Below, piece by piece: positions 1 through 9,211 of a stretch of DNA of 64,000 nt; within the stretch, counting starts at the first letter, position 1; every line of letters starts with the position of its first letter. Source of the stretch: CAVQND01 sp049518415. GTDB taxonomy: Bacteria > Verrucomicrobiota > Verrucomicrobiia > Limisphaerales > UBA8199. Under the pieces are notes generated by a model. It made no database searches and was not told the DNA's origin. It saw only the letters and a list, made by a program, of their open reading frames with translations. Both the position numbers and the translations under genes were made by a program. The stretch spans positions 1 through 64,000 of the forward strand of contig JBEKRX010000014.1 in NCBI GenBank assembly GCA_049518415.1. Reading direction: 5' to 3'.

Positions 1-90
1 TTGACCACCTTCGGGCTGGGGTCCTGACCGGGACCCTTCCCTCGGTGGTGAATAACTTTGGAAAGCGTATCAGGGGCAGCAAGATAGTAG

Positions 91-146
91 CCCAGGGCAA
101 GGCCCGTCCCGCTTCGGGCGGGACCCCGGCGCGCCGGGGCCCTGGG
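91..146. repeat. Palindromic intergenic repeat (CCCAGGGC...GCCCTGGG)
   Basis: The outer arms CCCAGGGC and GCCCTGGG enclose two further GC-rich hairpins (CCCGTCCCGC/GCGGGAC and CCCCGGCGCGCCGGGG). The same outer arms recur near 26340-26395 and 26490-26515, so this is a dispersed palindromic family. The rest of 1-309 holds short tandem GTTCGCC/ATTCGCC units (about 209-240) and two copies of a GCTCCGAGCGCAT palindrome (about 180-196 and 251-263). I see no gene in 1-309. Confidence 0.6.
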
Positions 147-309
147 TAAAGTGGAAAAAGGGATCACCCCCCTCCCATGCGCTCCGAGCGCATGCGAGAG
201 GGGAAGGGCCGTTCGCCGTTCGCCATTCGCCGTTCGCAAACATCCCCATTCGCTCCGAGCGCATAGGAGGGGCAAGCGGGACGGCCGCCGGCCGTGGTCG
301 CGGCCGGTC

Positions 310-1758
310 CTACTTTGGCTTCAGTTGGGGAAACAGGATCACGTCCCGGATGCTCTCCTGTCCCAGCAGCATCATGCACAGCCGGTCGATGCCCAGGCCC
401 AGGCCGCCGGCGGGGGGCAGGCCGTGTTCGAGGGCGGCCAGGAAATCCTCGTCGAGTTTCTGCTGCTCGCCGCCGGCCTGGTGTTCGAGGCGCTCCCGCT
501 GCTCGACGGGGTCGTTTTGCTCGGTGTAGGCCGGGGCGATTTCCTGCCCGTTGATGCAGCACTCGAAGACCTCGGCCGTGCTCGGGTCCTCGGGCGAGAG
601 CTTGGCCAGCGGCACCAGTTCCTTGGGCAGGTGCGTGACGAACACCGGCTGAATCAGCGTCGGCTCGATCAGCTTTTCGAACACCGCGCCGGTGACTTCG
701 AAGTCTTCGTAGCCCGGCCCAATCTCGGCGCCGAGCGATTCGGCGCGGCGGCGGCGTTCCGCCGGCGAAACCTCAAACCAGTCCGTGCCGGCCTTTTCGC
801 GCACTAAGTCCCTGTACTTGACCCGCCGCCAGGGCGGGGTGAGGTTGATGGTGCGGCTGAGCTTGCCCGCGGGGTCCTTGTGTTCCACGACCAGCGTGCG
901 GAGGACCTTTTGCGCCACGCGGCAGATCATGGATTCCACCAGTTCCATCATGGTCTGGTAATCACCATAGGCCTGGTAGGCCTCGAGCATGGTGAACTCG
1001 GGGTTGTGCTTGCGGGAGAGCCCTTCGTTGCGGAAGATGCGGCCGATTTCATAGACGCGGTCGAGGCCGCCCACCAGGAGGCGCTTGAGGTGGAGTTCGA
1101 GGGCGATGCGGAGGTAGAAATTGCAGCCGAGGGCCTGGTGGTAGGTGACAAACGGCTGGGCCGCCGCCCCGCCGGGAATCGCTTGCATCATCGGCGTCTC
1201 GACCTCGAGGTAACCGCGGTCGTCGAGAAAGTTGCGGATTTCGCGCACGATGGCGGTGCGTTTGAGGAAGACCTCCTTCACCTCCGGGTTGGCCATCAGG
1301 TCGAGGTAGCGCTGGCGGTAGCGAGTTTCCGTGTCCGCCAGGCCGTGCCATTTCTCGGGCGGGGGACGCAGCGCCTTGGCCAGGATGACAAACGAAGCCA
1401 GCCGGAGCGAGGTCTCGCCCGTCCTGGTCGTGAACAACGTGCCTCGCGCGCCAATGAAATCCCCCAGGTCCAAATGCCGGAAGACGTCGAACTGCTCGTC
1501 GCCGAGGACATTTTTCTGGGCATAGACCTGGAGCCGCCCGGTCTGGTCGCGGACATCGATGAACAGGCTCTTGCCCATGTCGCGGTGGGCGGTGACGCGG
1601 CCGGCCACGGCCACCGCGCGGCCCTCGGCATAGTTGGCGCGGGCCTCGGCGCACTTATCCGTGGGCGTAAACTTATTCTTGAACGGGTCAATGCCCTTGG
1701 CGCGCAGTGCCGCCAGCTTGGCCTTGCGCTGCTGGAGCAATGAATTGCTTTCGTCCAT
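310..1758 (-). CDS. lysS: Lysine--tRNA ligase, class II
   Basis: Charges tRNA-Lys with lysine in the cytoplasm. The product is 482 residues if it starts at the ATG at 1756-1758; an upstream ATG at 1797 would add 13 residues of unlike composition. The N-terminal half is the OB-fold anticodon-binding domain. Class II motif 2 is seen as RIFRNEG followed by HNPEFTMLE at about residue 250, and motif 3 as GLGLGIDRLCMML near the C-terminus, followed by DVILFP. Length and motif order match ordinary bacterial LysRS. No strong Shine-Dalgarno sequence is visible, so the start is chosen on family length and the MDESNSLLQQRKAKL beginning, which is typical of LysRS. It is convergent with nothing and divergent from the LtaS-like gene, with a repeat-rich spacer between them. 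Confidence 0.95.
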   Translation of the reverse strand: MDESNSLLQQRKAKLAALRAKGIDPFKNKFTPTDKCAEARANYAEGRAVAVAGRVTAHRDMGKSLFIDVRDQTGRLQVYAQKNVLGDEQFDVFRHLDLGDFIGARGTLFTTRTGETSLRLASFVILAKALRPPPEKWHGLADTETRYRQRYLDLMANPEVKEVFLKRTAIVREIRNFLDDRGYLEVETPMMQAIPGGAAAQPFVTYHQALGCNFYLRIALELHLKRLLVGGLDRVYEIGRIFRNEGLSRKHNPEFTMLEAYQAYGDYQTMMELVESMICRVAQKVLRTLVVEHKDPAGKLSRTINLTPPWRRVKYRDLVREKAGTDWFEVSPAERRRRAESLGAEIGPGYEDFEVTGAVFEKLIEPTLIQPVFVTHLPKELVPLAKLSPEDPSTAEVFECCINGQEIAPAYTEQNDPVEQRERLEHQAGGEQQKLDEDFLAALEHGLPPAGGLGLGIDRLCMMLLGQESIRDVILFPQLKPK

Positions 1759-1880
1759 AGCCAATGCAGCTAAGCAGGTATGCCCCCGGATGTCCAAGGA
1801 ATACGGGAAGAAGCCGCCCCGTCATAGCGTGGCGGAGTGAGCAGGTGACCCAGTGGCGCAGTGTTTCCTCGAGCGCGCCG

Positions 1881-2140
1881 CAAACAAAGCAGCCCAGAGA
1901 GGCACGGCGACGTCCCGCCGCGGCGGGACCGCAACCCGGCGCAGCACCCCATTGGCTACATTGGCTACATTGGCCACATTGGCTACTGGCGGAACACTGC
2001 ATTGGCCACATTGGCTGGATTGGCCACATTGGCCATTTCTTCCAAAAAACCGGTCCGGCCGCGGTTTAAAAAGACTGGCACAACTCAGCACAACGCCTTG
2101 TCGCTCTCCTCGGCGCAGCCAGGGCCTTCCCAGCTCCGGC
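1881..2140 (+). repeat. ATTGGC-array dispersed element, copy 1
   Basis: The left arm contains a GTCCCGCCGCGGCGGGAC hairpin. It is followed from 1951 to 2039 by about eight 9-bp units of the form ATTGGCYRC, then a right arm that reads on through GGCACAACTCAGCACAACG and CTCTCCTCGG. Right arm and array recur at 32571-32790 and, inverted, at 57241-57527; left arm and array recur at 53876-54066. It fills the 1759-2200 spacer between lysS and the LtaS-like gene. Reading frames run open through it because the unit is 9 bp, but I do not regard them as genes. Confidence 0.8.
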
Positions 2141-2200
2141 CGCGCTGAGCTGAGCGGAATTGATTTGCCGCCCTCCGCCAGAAAAGTTGTATTGTGGGCC

Positions 2201-4219
2201 ATGAGCCTTGATGCTCGGTCGCAAGCGCCGCCGTGGCGACGGTCGCGCTATGGTTTTGCGGGGTTCTGTTTCCTTACGCTGCTGGCGGGGTGGCTGTTGC
2301 TGCGGGTGGCGTTGCTGTGCGCCTTCAAACCGGCTGGCCTGCCGCCCGGCGAGGCGGTGCTGGCCTTGTTGAGCGGGTTTCACCGGGACGTCTTCGCGGC
2401 CCTGGTGGAAACCCTGCCGCTGCTCTGCTGGATGGCGGTGGTTCCGGAGCGCCGGTTCGGCGCCCGCTGGCATCGCCTGCTCCTGCTGGGCGGGTGTTTT
2501 GTTTTCTTTTTCGCGCAGATTTTCCTGCTGTTCGTCGAGTGGTTTTTCTTCGAGGAATTCAAATCGCGCTTCAACACGGTGGCGGTCGATTACCTGCTGT
2601 ATCCCAGGGAAGTCTTCATCAACATCTGGGAATCGTATCACGTGGGCCTGTTCCTGCTGGCGTGCCTGGCGCTGACGCTGGCCTGGCTGTGGGCGGCGCG
2701 CCGGCTGTTTGGCCGGATGTGGGAGCGCCCGTTTTGCGCCAGGGCCCGGTGGCTGCACCTGGCCGGGGCGGCGGGGGTGGCGGCGCTGCTGGCGCCGACG
2801 CTCAACCTCAAAGGCGCGCACGTCGGCAACGACCGCACCGTGAACGAAATCGCCAACAACGGCGCGGTGTCATTTTTCGCGGCGGCTTGGACGCATAATC
2901 TGGATTACGCCGCGTTCTACAAGACGATGCCGCTCGACCAGGCCTACCGGCGGGTGCGCGGCCTGCTGGCCGCGCCGGGGGCGTCCTTTGAGAGCGACGG
3001 CCACTCGATCCGCCGTCGCATGGCGGGCGACGCGGCCCGGCCGCGCCTGAATGTGGTGCTGGTGCTGGAGGAAAGCCTCGGCTCCGAGTTCTGGGGCTGC
3101 CTGGGCCGCACCGACACGCTGACGCCCGAGATGGACAAACTGGCGGCGGAGCAGGGCCTGCTCTTTACCAGCATCTATGCCTGCGGCAACCGGACGGTCC
3201 GCGGCATGGAAGGGGCGCTCTCGTCGTTCCCGCCGCTGCCTGGGGATTCGATTGTGAAACGGGACCTGTCGGACAACGTGGAGACGATAGCGCGCGTGCT
3301 CAAGCGGGACGGCTACGCGACGATGTTCCTTTACGGCGGGCGGGGCCTGTTCGACGGCATGCGCTCCTACGCGCTGCGCAACGGCTACGATCGTTTCATC
3401 GAACAGAAGCACTTCGCCCACCCGACCTTCACCACCATCTGGGGCGTGTGCGACGAAGACATCTTCGGACGGGCGCTGGAGGAATGCCGCGAACTGGCCC
3501 AGGCGGGCAAGCCGTTCCTGGCCACGGTCCTTTCCGTTTCCAACCACAAGCCTTACACCTATCCCAAAGGCAAAATCCCCGAAGACCCCGCCCGGCGGAA
3601 ACGCGAGCACGCGGTCAAGTACTCCGATTTCGCCCTGGGCCAATTCTTCCGCGCCGCCAAAAAAGAGCCGTTCTGGACCAACACGGTGTTCATGGTGCTG
3701 GCCGACCATGGGGCGCGCGTTTACGGCGAACAAAGCATTCCCATCCATTCTTATGAGATTCCGCTGCTCCTGGCCGGGCCGGCGGTGGTCAAAAGCCCGA
3801 GCCGGCTTGGGCAACTGGGCAGTTCGCTCGATGTGCCCCCGACCATTCTGGGCCTGATTGGCCGGCCGTATGAGACGATGTTCTTCGGCCAGGACCTGCT
3901 GAAAAGCCGTCCGGAACAAGGCCGGGCCCTGCTCGATCACAATCGGGACATCGGCCTGCTGGCGCGGGAGCGGCTCGTGGTCCTGGGCTTGATGCGGACC
4001 GAGGAGTTTTATGCCGGCGACCCCAAGGTGGTGGAGATGAGTCTGTTGGGGCAGCCCTCCGCGGCCGACCGCGAACTGGAGCAGGATGCCATCGCCCTGT
4101 ACCAGGTGGCGGATGACCTCTACACGCACCAGCGCTACCGGATTGACGGCCAGGGTGAGACCGGACCGAGCGTTTCCTTCGCGCCGGGAACCGCGGAGCC
4201 TCGCCCGGTCAGCCGGTAG
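2201..4219 (+). CDS. LTA synthase-like phosphoglycerol transferase (sulfatase fold)
   Basis: Predicted polytopic membrane enzyme of the alkaline phosphatase/sulfatase superfamily, related to lipoteichoic acid synthase and OpgB-type transferases, which move phosphoglycerol onto surface glycans. The start at 2201 gives 672 residues; an open frame extends upstream only through the ATTGGC repeat. The first ~220 residues hold about five hydrophobic segments, as in LtaS. The extracellular domain begins with NVVLVLEESLGSEFWG, has a threonine in the context CGNRTVRGMEG where the LtaS nucleophile threonine lies, and carries DEDIFGRA and LADHGARVYG metal-site motifs. The substrate cannot be told from sequence. 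In a Gram-negative-type cell an osmoregulated-glucan or outer-envelope role is more likely than true LTA synthesis. Confidence 0.85.
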   Translation: MSLDARSQAPPWRRSRYGFAGFCFLTLLAGWLLLRVALLCAFKPAGLPPGEAVLALLSGFHRDVFAALVETLPLLCWMAVVPERRFGARWHRLLLLGGCFVFFFAQIFLLFVEWFFFEEFKSRFNTVAVDYLLYPREVFINIWESYHVGLFLLACLALTLAWLWAARRLFGRMWERPFCARARWLHLAGAAGVAALLAPTLNLKGAHVGNDRTVNEIANNGAVSFFAAAWTHNLDYAAFYKTMPLDQAYRRVRGLLAAPGASFESDGHSIRRRMAGDAARPRLNVVLVLEESLGSEFWGCLGRTDTLTPEMDKLAAEQGLLFTSIYACGNRTVRGMEGALSSFPPLPGDSIVKRDLSDNVETIARVLKRDGYATMFLYGGRGLFDGMRSYALRNGYDRFIEQKHFAHPTFTTIWGVCDEDIFGRALEECRELAQAGKPFLATVLSVSNHKPYTYPKGKIPEDPARRKREHAVKYSDFALGQFFRAAKKEPFWTNTVFMVLADHGARVYGEQSIPIHSYEIPLLLAGPAVVKSPSRLGQLGSSLDVPPTILGLIGRPYETMFFGQDLLKSRPEQGRALLDHNRDIGLLARERLVVLGLMRTEEFYAGDPKVVEMSLLGQPSAADRELEQDAIALYQVADDLYTHQRYRIDGQGETGPSVSFAPGTAEPRPVSR

Positions 4220-4433
4220 CGCACACTTTCAAGCCGGCAGGCTCCCCAATGCGATTGGCAACGGCATTGGCCGGACCGCCGGGGGTTGGCAAAGCCGCGA
4301 GCGTGGAGGTTTGGAGAGCGGCGCGGCGGCGCGGCTTTTCCCGCCTTGCCAAACCGGCGCCGGTCTGCTTTCCTGGAAGCATGAGCGCAGCCGGCGACCT
4401 GGCAGCAGCCCCCGCGCGCGGGGCGGCGCGCGC

Positions 4434-4463
4434 ATGGCAGGCGAGACGCCTGCCCCACTACCC
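4434..4463. repeat. GGCAGGCGAGACGCCTGCC hairpin repeat
   Basis: Perfect stem GGCAGGCG/CGCCTGCC followed by CCAC, in the spacer 4220-4516. Related copies are at about 18137-18160 and 29530-29575. This is a short palindromic intergenic repeat; I see no gene in the spacer. Confidence 0.5.
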
Positions 4464-4516
4464 AGCAGCCCCCGGCGCGCGCGCTTTGTCCTGAGCCCGA
4501 CAAGACGGTTTGCCCG

Positions 4517-5101
4517 ATGCATGCCATCCGCCATTATGCCGCACTGCTCCTGGCCCTCGGCGCCCTCAGTTCGTCGGCCGCGGACCAGGAGTTCTATCGC
4601 CATTTCCTGAGCTTCACCACGGCCAATGCCGAGAGCTGGGAGGTCATGTCGCCGCTGCTGGTGGACACGAATAACACGGGCTACAAGCTGATGCACGCCC
4701 TGACGAACCTGGCCAGGCTCAAAGCGACCGGCGCCCTCGCCGGGGTGCGTCCCGGCATGACCATGGACGAGGTGGTGACCCAGTGGGGCAAGCCGCCGCA
4801 GTTGTGGGCCAAAGGCTTTGGCGGCCCCCGCTTCTGCTACAAGGAAGTGAGCGTGTTTTTCGAGCCCTCGAGCAACCGCGTGAAGTCCATCTTCACCCAT
4901 GACCTGCCGAGCCTGGAGCGGACCCTCTCGCTCACGCCAAAGATCGAGGAGTGCCTCCGCGCCCTGGGCGACCCGAACTTCCGCGACTACGCGGCTGTGG
5001 GCAGCCAGTGTTGGCTCATCTACGAGACGACCAACGCGGTCATCAAGGTGGGATGCGTCCGCGGCCGGCTCTCCAGCATTCAAATGGATTGCCCGGAGTA
5101 G
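4517..5101 (+). CDS. Secreted protein with BamE/SmpA-like motif
   Basis: 194 residues with a signal peptide of about 21 residues (YAALLLALGALSSSAADQ), so probably periplasmic. The middle carries GVRPGMTMDEVVTQWGKPP, which resembles the helix-strand motif of the BamE/SmpA-OmlA fold and of other small periplasmic proteins that have a G-M-T-x-x-E-V...G-x-P signature. No catalytic motif is evident. It lies between the LtaS-like gene and the SGNH/TPR gene on the same strand, but the spacers are long enough for separate transcription. The function is unknown, and the fold assignment is inference from the short motif. Confidence 0.7.
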   Translation: MHAIRHYAALLLALGALSSSAADQEFYRHFLSFTTANAESWEVMSPLLVDTNNTGYKLMHALTNLARLKATGALAGVRPGMTMDEVVTQWGKPPQLWAKGFGGPRFCYKEVSVFFEPSSNRVKSIFTHDLPSLERTLSLTPKIEECLRALGDPNFRDYAAVGSQCWLIYETTNAVIKVGCVRGRLSSIQMDCPE

Positions 5102-5221
5102 GCGGAGCCGAGTCCCGGGGGGCGCTTCCCGGCCTGAGGGCCGCTCCCGGACCGGGCCGCGCGCGCTCCGGGGGCGCCAGGCTGGCTGAGCTTGGTTACA
5201 TTCGCAGAAGAACACTCAATC

Positions 5222-7768
5222 ATGAGCAGAAAGAAGGCTCATTTGCGCAATCGCCGTCCGGGCCAGCCGCCCGCGCCTCAGGCCGGGATTGAAACGGCCC
5301 AGGCGAAGCCAGCCAAACCGGACGGCCGAGCCAAGCGGTGGCAGAGGCGGGGGCTGCGCCTGGCGCTGATGGTGTTTGTGCCGGCGGCGGTGCTGCTGCT
5401 GGTTGAGGGCGGGCTTCGGCTTTTTGGCTACGGGTACCCGACGGCCTTTCTGCTGCCCGGTAAAGTCAGGGGCGAGCGGGTGTTCATTGAGAACGAGAGA
5501 TTCGGCTGGCGTTTTTTTGGTCCGGCGCTGGCGCGCACGCCTCGGCCGATGGCCATACCGGCGGTGAAGGGGGCGGGGACGTGCCGGATTTTTGTGTTTG
5601 GCGAATCGGCGGCGTATGGCGATCCGAGGCCGGACTTCGGATTGCCCCGGGTTTTGGAGGCACTGCTGGGGGAACGGTTTCCCGGGGGGAAGTTCGAGGT
5701 GATCAATGCGGCGATGACGGGGATAAATTCGCATGTGATTCGGGAGATTGCGCGAGATTGCGCAAGGCGGGAGGGTGATATCTGGGTTTTGTACATGGGC
5801 AACAACGAGGTGGTGGGGCCTTATGGGAGCGGCACGGTTTTTGGCGCGCGAGCGCCGAGGCTGGCGCTGATCCGGACGGCGTTGGCGCTCAAGCGGAGCC
5901 GGCTGGGGGAGTTGCTGGCCGGTTTGGCGGAGGGAGCGGGCAGGGGTCCGGCCAGGGAGAGCGGGTGGGGGATGGGGCTCTTTGTCGGGCACCAGGTGCG
6001 GCACGACGACGCGCGGATGGAGGCGGTTTATGGGCATTTCGCGCGGAACCTGGCTGACATCCTGAGGCTTGGGCGAGCGCATGGGGTCAAGATGGTGGTC
6101 AGTACGGTAGTCAGCAACCTGAGGGACTGTGCGCCCTTCGCGTCAGAGCACCGGGTTGATTTGGGGGCGAGCCAGGCCAAACAATGGGAGCAGCTTTACC
6201 AGGCGGGCTGCGAGGCCGAGGCGGCCGGCAACAGCGCCCGAGCGGTGGAGTTGTTCGGCAGCGCCGGCCGCCTGGACGACCACTTTGCGGATTTGCAGTT
6301 TCGTTGGGGCCGATGCTGCCTGGGATTGGGGCGGGAGGAGGAGGCGCGGCGCCATTATGTTCTGGCGCGGGATTATGACACCCTCAGGTTCCGGGCGGAC
6401 AGCCGGCTCAGGGAGCTGATTCGGCAGGCTGCCGGGGGCAGGGAGCAGGAGGGCATTTTCCTGGTGGACAGCGAGGCGGCTTTGGGGCGGGAGAGTCCGG
6501 GCGGGTTGCCGGGAGAGGAATGGCTCTACGAGCAGGTTCACCTGACTTTCGAGGGCAATTACCGGGTGGGGCGAGGGATAGCCGAGCAGGTGGCGAGGGT
6601 GCTGCCGGCGTCGCTTGGCCAGCGGCGGGATGCCCGGCCGGCGTGGGCGGAGCCGGAACAATGCGCGCGGCGGCTGGGTTGGACGGAATGGGAGCGGTGC
6701 AAGGCGCTCCAAAGCGTGATGCTGCGGCTCAACCAGGCGCCGTTCACCGCGCAGCTTGACCATGCCCAGCGTTGCCAGCGGCTGCAAGCGCAGGTCGAGC
6801 GGCTCTTGCCCGCGGCCAGCCGGGGCGGCCGCGCCAAGGCCATTGAGGGGTATCGGCAGGCGCTGGCGTTGGCGCCGGGCGACTGGGTTTTGCAGAGAAA
6901 CCTGGGCGAGCTGCTGCTCAAGGCCGGGGACGTATCCGGGGCGGAGGCCTGCTGCCGGCAAGTGACCCAGTTGCTCCCTCACTATTTCATGGGCTACTTG
7001 GAGCTGGGTCTGGTCCTGGTCCAAGCGGGCCGTGCGCAAGAGGCGCTCACGCAATTCGAGGCGGGATTGCGGGTCGAGCCGGATTCGGTGCCGTTGCTCA
7101 ACGGGCTGGCGCTGGCGCTGATCAGCCTCGGAAAGTCACAGGCCGCCCTTGGGCAGTACGAGCGGGCGCTGGCACTGAAGCCGGCGGCCGGCGAGACGCA
7201 TTTGAACCTGGGGACGCTCTTGGAGGCCTCGGGCCGGAAGGAAGAGGCCCGGAAGCATTTCCGCCAGGCGCTGAGCCACACCTCGGAGAACCCGGAGGCA
7301 CTGCTGCGGCTGGGCAAGACGGCCTTCGCCCAGGGCTGGGTGGACGAGGCGCTGACGACTCTGCGCCGGGCGGTGCAGTTGAATCCGACCGATGCCACGG
7401 CGCACTGTTGGCTGGGAGTGGCTTTGGATGCGAAAGGAAAGGTGGACGAGGCGGAAGGGCAGTTTGCGGAGGCGGTGCGGCTGGACCCGGAGCAGGCCGC
7501 GGCGCGCGTGGGCCTGGGGGCCGAATTGCGCCGGCGAGGCAAGGAGGAGGAAGCGATCGCGCAGTTTGCCGAGGCGGCCAGGCTCAATCCCAAGCTGCTC
7601 GAGGCGCATGTGAACCTGGGGCTGGCCTGGTTGCACCAGCACAGGCACGCGGAGGCCCGCCGGGAATTCGAGGAGGCGCTGCGCATCGATGCGAACAACG
7701 CCACGGCGCAGCGCTGGCTCCGGGCCTTGGCCGGCGAGGGACAGCCGCAGCCCGTTCCAGCAAGGTGA
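5222..7768 (+). CDS. Membrane-anchored SGNH/GDSL hydrolase with C-terminal TPR array
   Basis: 848 residues from the ATG at 5222 (MSRKKAHLRN); an upstream in-frame ATG at 5192 lies in spacer. A basic N-terminus is followed by one transmembrane helix at about residues 42-65. The SGNH domain shows the nucleophile block GESAAYG near residue 127, a GNNE block near 192 and the His block VHLTFEGN near 439, so the esterase core is complete. A first helical repeat block interrupts the hydrolase between the GNNE and His blocks, and from about residue 540 to the end there are some eight TPR units (for example LQRNLGELLLKAGD, AHCWLGVALDAKGK). SGNH domains of this kind add or remove acyl groups on surface glycans; TPRs suggest a scaffold. 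The substrate is unknown. Confidence 0.85.
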   Translation: MSRKKAHLRNRRPGQPPAPQAGIETAQAKPAKPDGRAKRWQRRGLRLALMVFVPAAVLLLVEGGLRLFGYGYPTAFLLPGKVRGERVFIENERFGWRFFGPALARTPRPMAIPAVKGAGTCRIFVFGESAAYGDPRPDFGLPRVLEALLGERFPGGKFEVINAAMTGINSHVIREIARDCARREGDIWVLYMGNNEVVGPYGSGTVFGARAPRLALIRTALALKRSRLGELLAGLAEGAGRGPARESGWGMGLFVGHQVRHDDARMEAVYGHFARNLADILRLGRAHGVKMVVSTVVSNLRDCAPFASEHRVDLGASQAKQWEQLYQAGCEAEAAGNSARAVELFGSAGRLDDHFADLQFRWGRCCLGLGREEEARRHYVLARDYDTLRFRADSRLRELIRQAAGGREQEGIFLVDSEAALGRESPGGLPGEEWLYEQVHLTFEGNYRVGRGIAEQVARVLPASLGQRRDARPAWAEPEQCARRLGWTEWERCKALQSVMLRLNQAPFTAQLDHAQRCQRLQAQVERLLPAASRGGRAKAIEGYRQALALAPGDWVLQRNLGELLLKAGDVSGAEACCRQVTQLLPHYFMGYLELGLVLVQAGRAQEALTQFEAGLRVEPDSVPLLNGLALALISLGKSQAALGQYERALALKPAAGETHLNLGTLLEASGRKEEARKHFRQALSHTSENPEALLRLGKTAFAQGWVDEALTTLRRAVQLNPTDATAHCWLGVALDAKGKVDEAEGQFAEAVRLDPEQAAARVGLGAELRRRGKEEEAIAQFAEAARLNPKLLEAHVNLGLAWLHQHRHAEARREFEEALRIDANNATAQRWLRALAGEGQPQPVPAR

Positions 7769-7822
7769 GCGGGTGGGATTTCAGTTCGGTGGCGGCTGGG
7801 CCGCGCTGAGTCCTGGCGGTTC

Positions 7823-8680
7823 TTATCGTTTGGCGGGCTTGACCAGCGAACGCAGCGTGGCCAGGTTTTCGATGTCCTCCTTCAGGCTCTTGGACTTGGG
7901 GGTTTCCAGGCAGCCCGGGTGGTGCTTGAAACGGGGGTCGTTCACGATGTGGCGGAAGGCTTGGTTGCCGAGCTCGCCCTGGCCGATGTGGGCGTGGCGG
8001 TCCACGCGCGAGCCCAGGCCGGTCTTCGAGTCGTTGAGGTGGAAGGCCAGGATTTGCTTGAGGCCGATGAGGGCCTCGACTTGGCGGATGGCGGCGTGCC
8101 AGCCTTTGGGGGCGCGGAGGTCGTAGCCGGCGGCGAAGAAATGGGCGGTGTCAAGGCACAGGCCCAGCCGTTCCGGCTGCTGCACCCGCTGGAAGATGGC
8201 GGCGAGGTGCTTGATTTGGTGGCCCAGGCAGGTGCCCTGGCCGGCGGTGTTTTCCAGGGCGATGCGCACGGGGCAATCCCGGGTGAGACGGAGGGCCTCG
8301 TCCAGGCCGGCCACGACCTTGTTGAGGCCGGCGGCTTCGCCCGCACCCAGGTGGGCGCCGGGGTGCAGGACCAGGAACGGCAGGCCCAGGTCCGTCGCCA
8401 GGCGGATTTCCTGGACGAGGGACTGGATGGAGCGGTCGCGGTTTTCCGAGGGCGGCGCGGCGAGATTGATGAGGTAACCGGTATGGCCGAAGACCCAGGC
8501 GAGCGTGTTGGCGGCCAGTTCGTTCGCATACAACGCCAGGTCCTGCGGCGAGTAGGGCTTGCCGAACCACTGCATGTTGTTCTTGACGAAGAACTGGCAC
8601 GATGACGCTCCGATTTGTTTTGCGCGTCTCAACGCCGTGTGAATTCCGCCTTGCGTTGAACAGTGAGCACCAAAAAGCAC
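7823..8680 (-). CDS. nfo: Endonuclease IV (AP endonuclease family 2)
   Basis: Cuts DNA 5' to abasic sites in base excision repair, with three zinc ions in a TIM barrel. The 285-residue product has the family signatures in order: LVLHPGAHLG, ALENTAGQG, GLCLDTAHFFAAGYD, FHLNDSK and DRHAHIGQGELG, which supply the His, Glu and Asp metal ligands. Length and motif spacing match bacterial Nfo. It faces the upstream SGNH/TPR gene convergently with about 55 bp between stops. The start at 8680 (MLFGAHCST) places the first barrel strand at the N-terminus, as expected. Confidence 0.95.
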   Translation of the reverse strand: MLFGAHCSTQGGIHTALRRAKQIGASSCQFFVKNNMQWFGKPYSPQDLALYANELAANTLAWVFGHTGYLINLAAPPSENRDRSIQSLVQEIRLATDLGLPFLVLHPGAHLGAGEAAGLNKVVAGLDEALRLTRDCPVRIALENTAGQGTCLGHQIKHLAAIFQRVQQPERLGLCLDTAHFFAAGYDLRAPKGWHAAIRQVEALIGLKQILAFHLNDSKTGLGSRVDRHAHIGQGELGNQAFRHIVNDPRFKHHPGCLETPKSKSLKEDIENLATLRSLVKPAKR

Positions 8681-8794
8681 ACGGGCAGGTTACGGGCTTC
8701 GGTTGCTGCTGTCCATCCCCGCTCCCGCCTGGTCCGGGCCGCCCATATCGCCACCGGGAGCCGTTGGCGGCGGTGCGTTTAGGTTGAAGGGTCA

Positions 8795-9123
8795 AAGGGT
8801 GAGTCCCGGAAATCGGCAACATGGCTTGACGGAACGGCGGATTGAGCGCAGGATGCGCGCCGATGGCTCGGAAGATTCGCATCGAGTATGCCGGGGCTGT
8901 CTATTATATGATGGCCCGGGGAAATTAGGGCCGCGATATTTACGCCGATGATCGCGACCGGGAGCTGGGGCTGGAAACGCTGGCGGAGGCCTGCGAAAAG
9001 ACCGGCTGGCGCCTTCACGCCTGGGTGATGATGAACAACTACTATCACCTGCTGCTGGAAAAGGCCTGCGAAACCAACGGGGCGGTCGAGTTATGAATAG
9101 GATTCAGAATTCCGGGACTGACC
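8795..9123 (+). repeat. ~330-bp direct repeat, left copy (with RAYT remnant)
   Basis: This stretch aligns base by base with 12495-12823 at a constant offset of 3700, with scattered mismatches, and identity stops sharply at GGGACTGACC. The two copies bracket the two secreted-protein genes between them. Each contains the 5' part of a REP-associated tyrosine transposase gene. Confidence 0.85.
8863..9096 (+). pseudogene. REP-associated tyrosine transposase (RAYT/Y1) fragment, broken
   Basis: The reading frame begins MARKIRIEYAGAVYYMMARGN, the typical start of RAYT (IS200/IS605-like Y1) transposases. It then meets an in-frame TAG at 8926-8928 and continues GRDIYADDRD to a second stop at 9094. A family member is normally about three times longer, so the gene is truncated after about 77 codons as well as interrupted. 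The HUH motif region reads NNYYHLLLE, with the first His replaced by Tyr. Non-functional. Confidence 0.8.
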
Positions 9124-9211
9124 ATGAGAGATTTATGGACATTAGATTGGCATAAGAATTGGATTATTTCTGCCGCCATTCCAAGCCCTCAATGAAGCCG
9201 TTTACATTATC

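Noticed and set aside
1853..2200. Open frame extending the LtaS-like protein by 116 residues, and HWPHWL/IGYIGH small frames
   Set aside because: They are translations of the 9-bp ATTGGC repeat, which keeps all frames open; the same peptides appear wherever the element lies.
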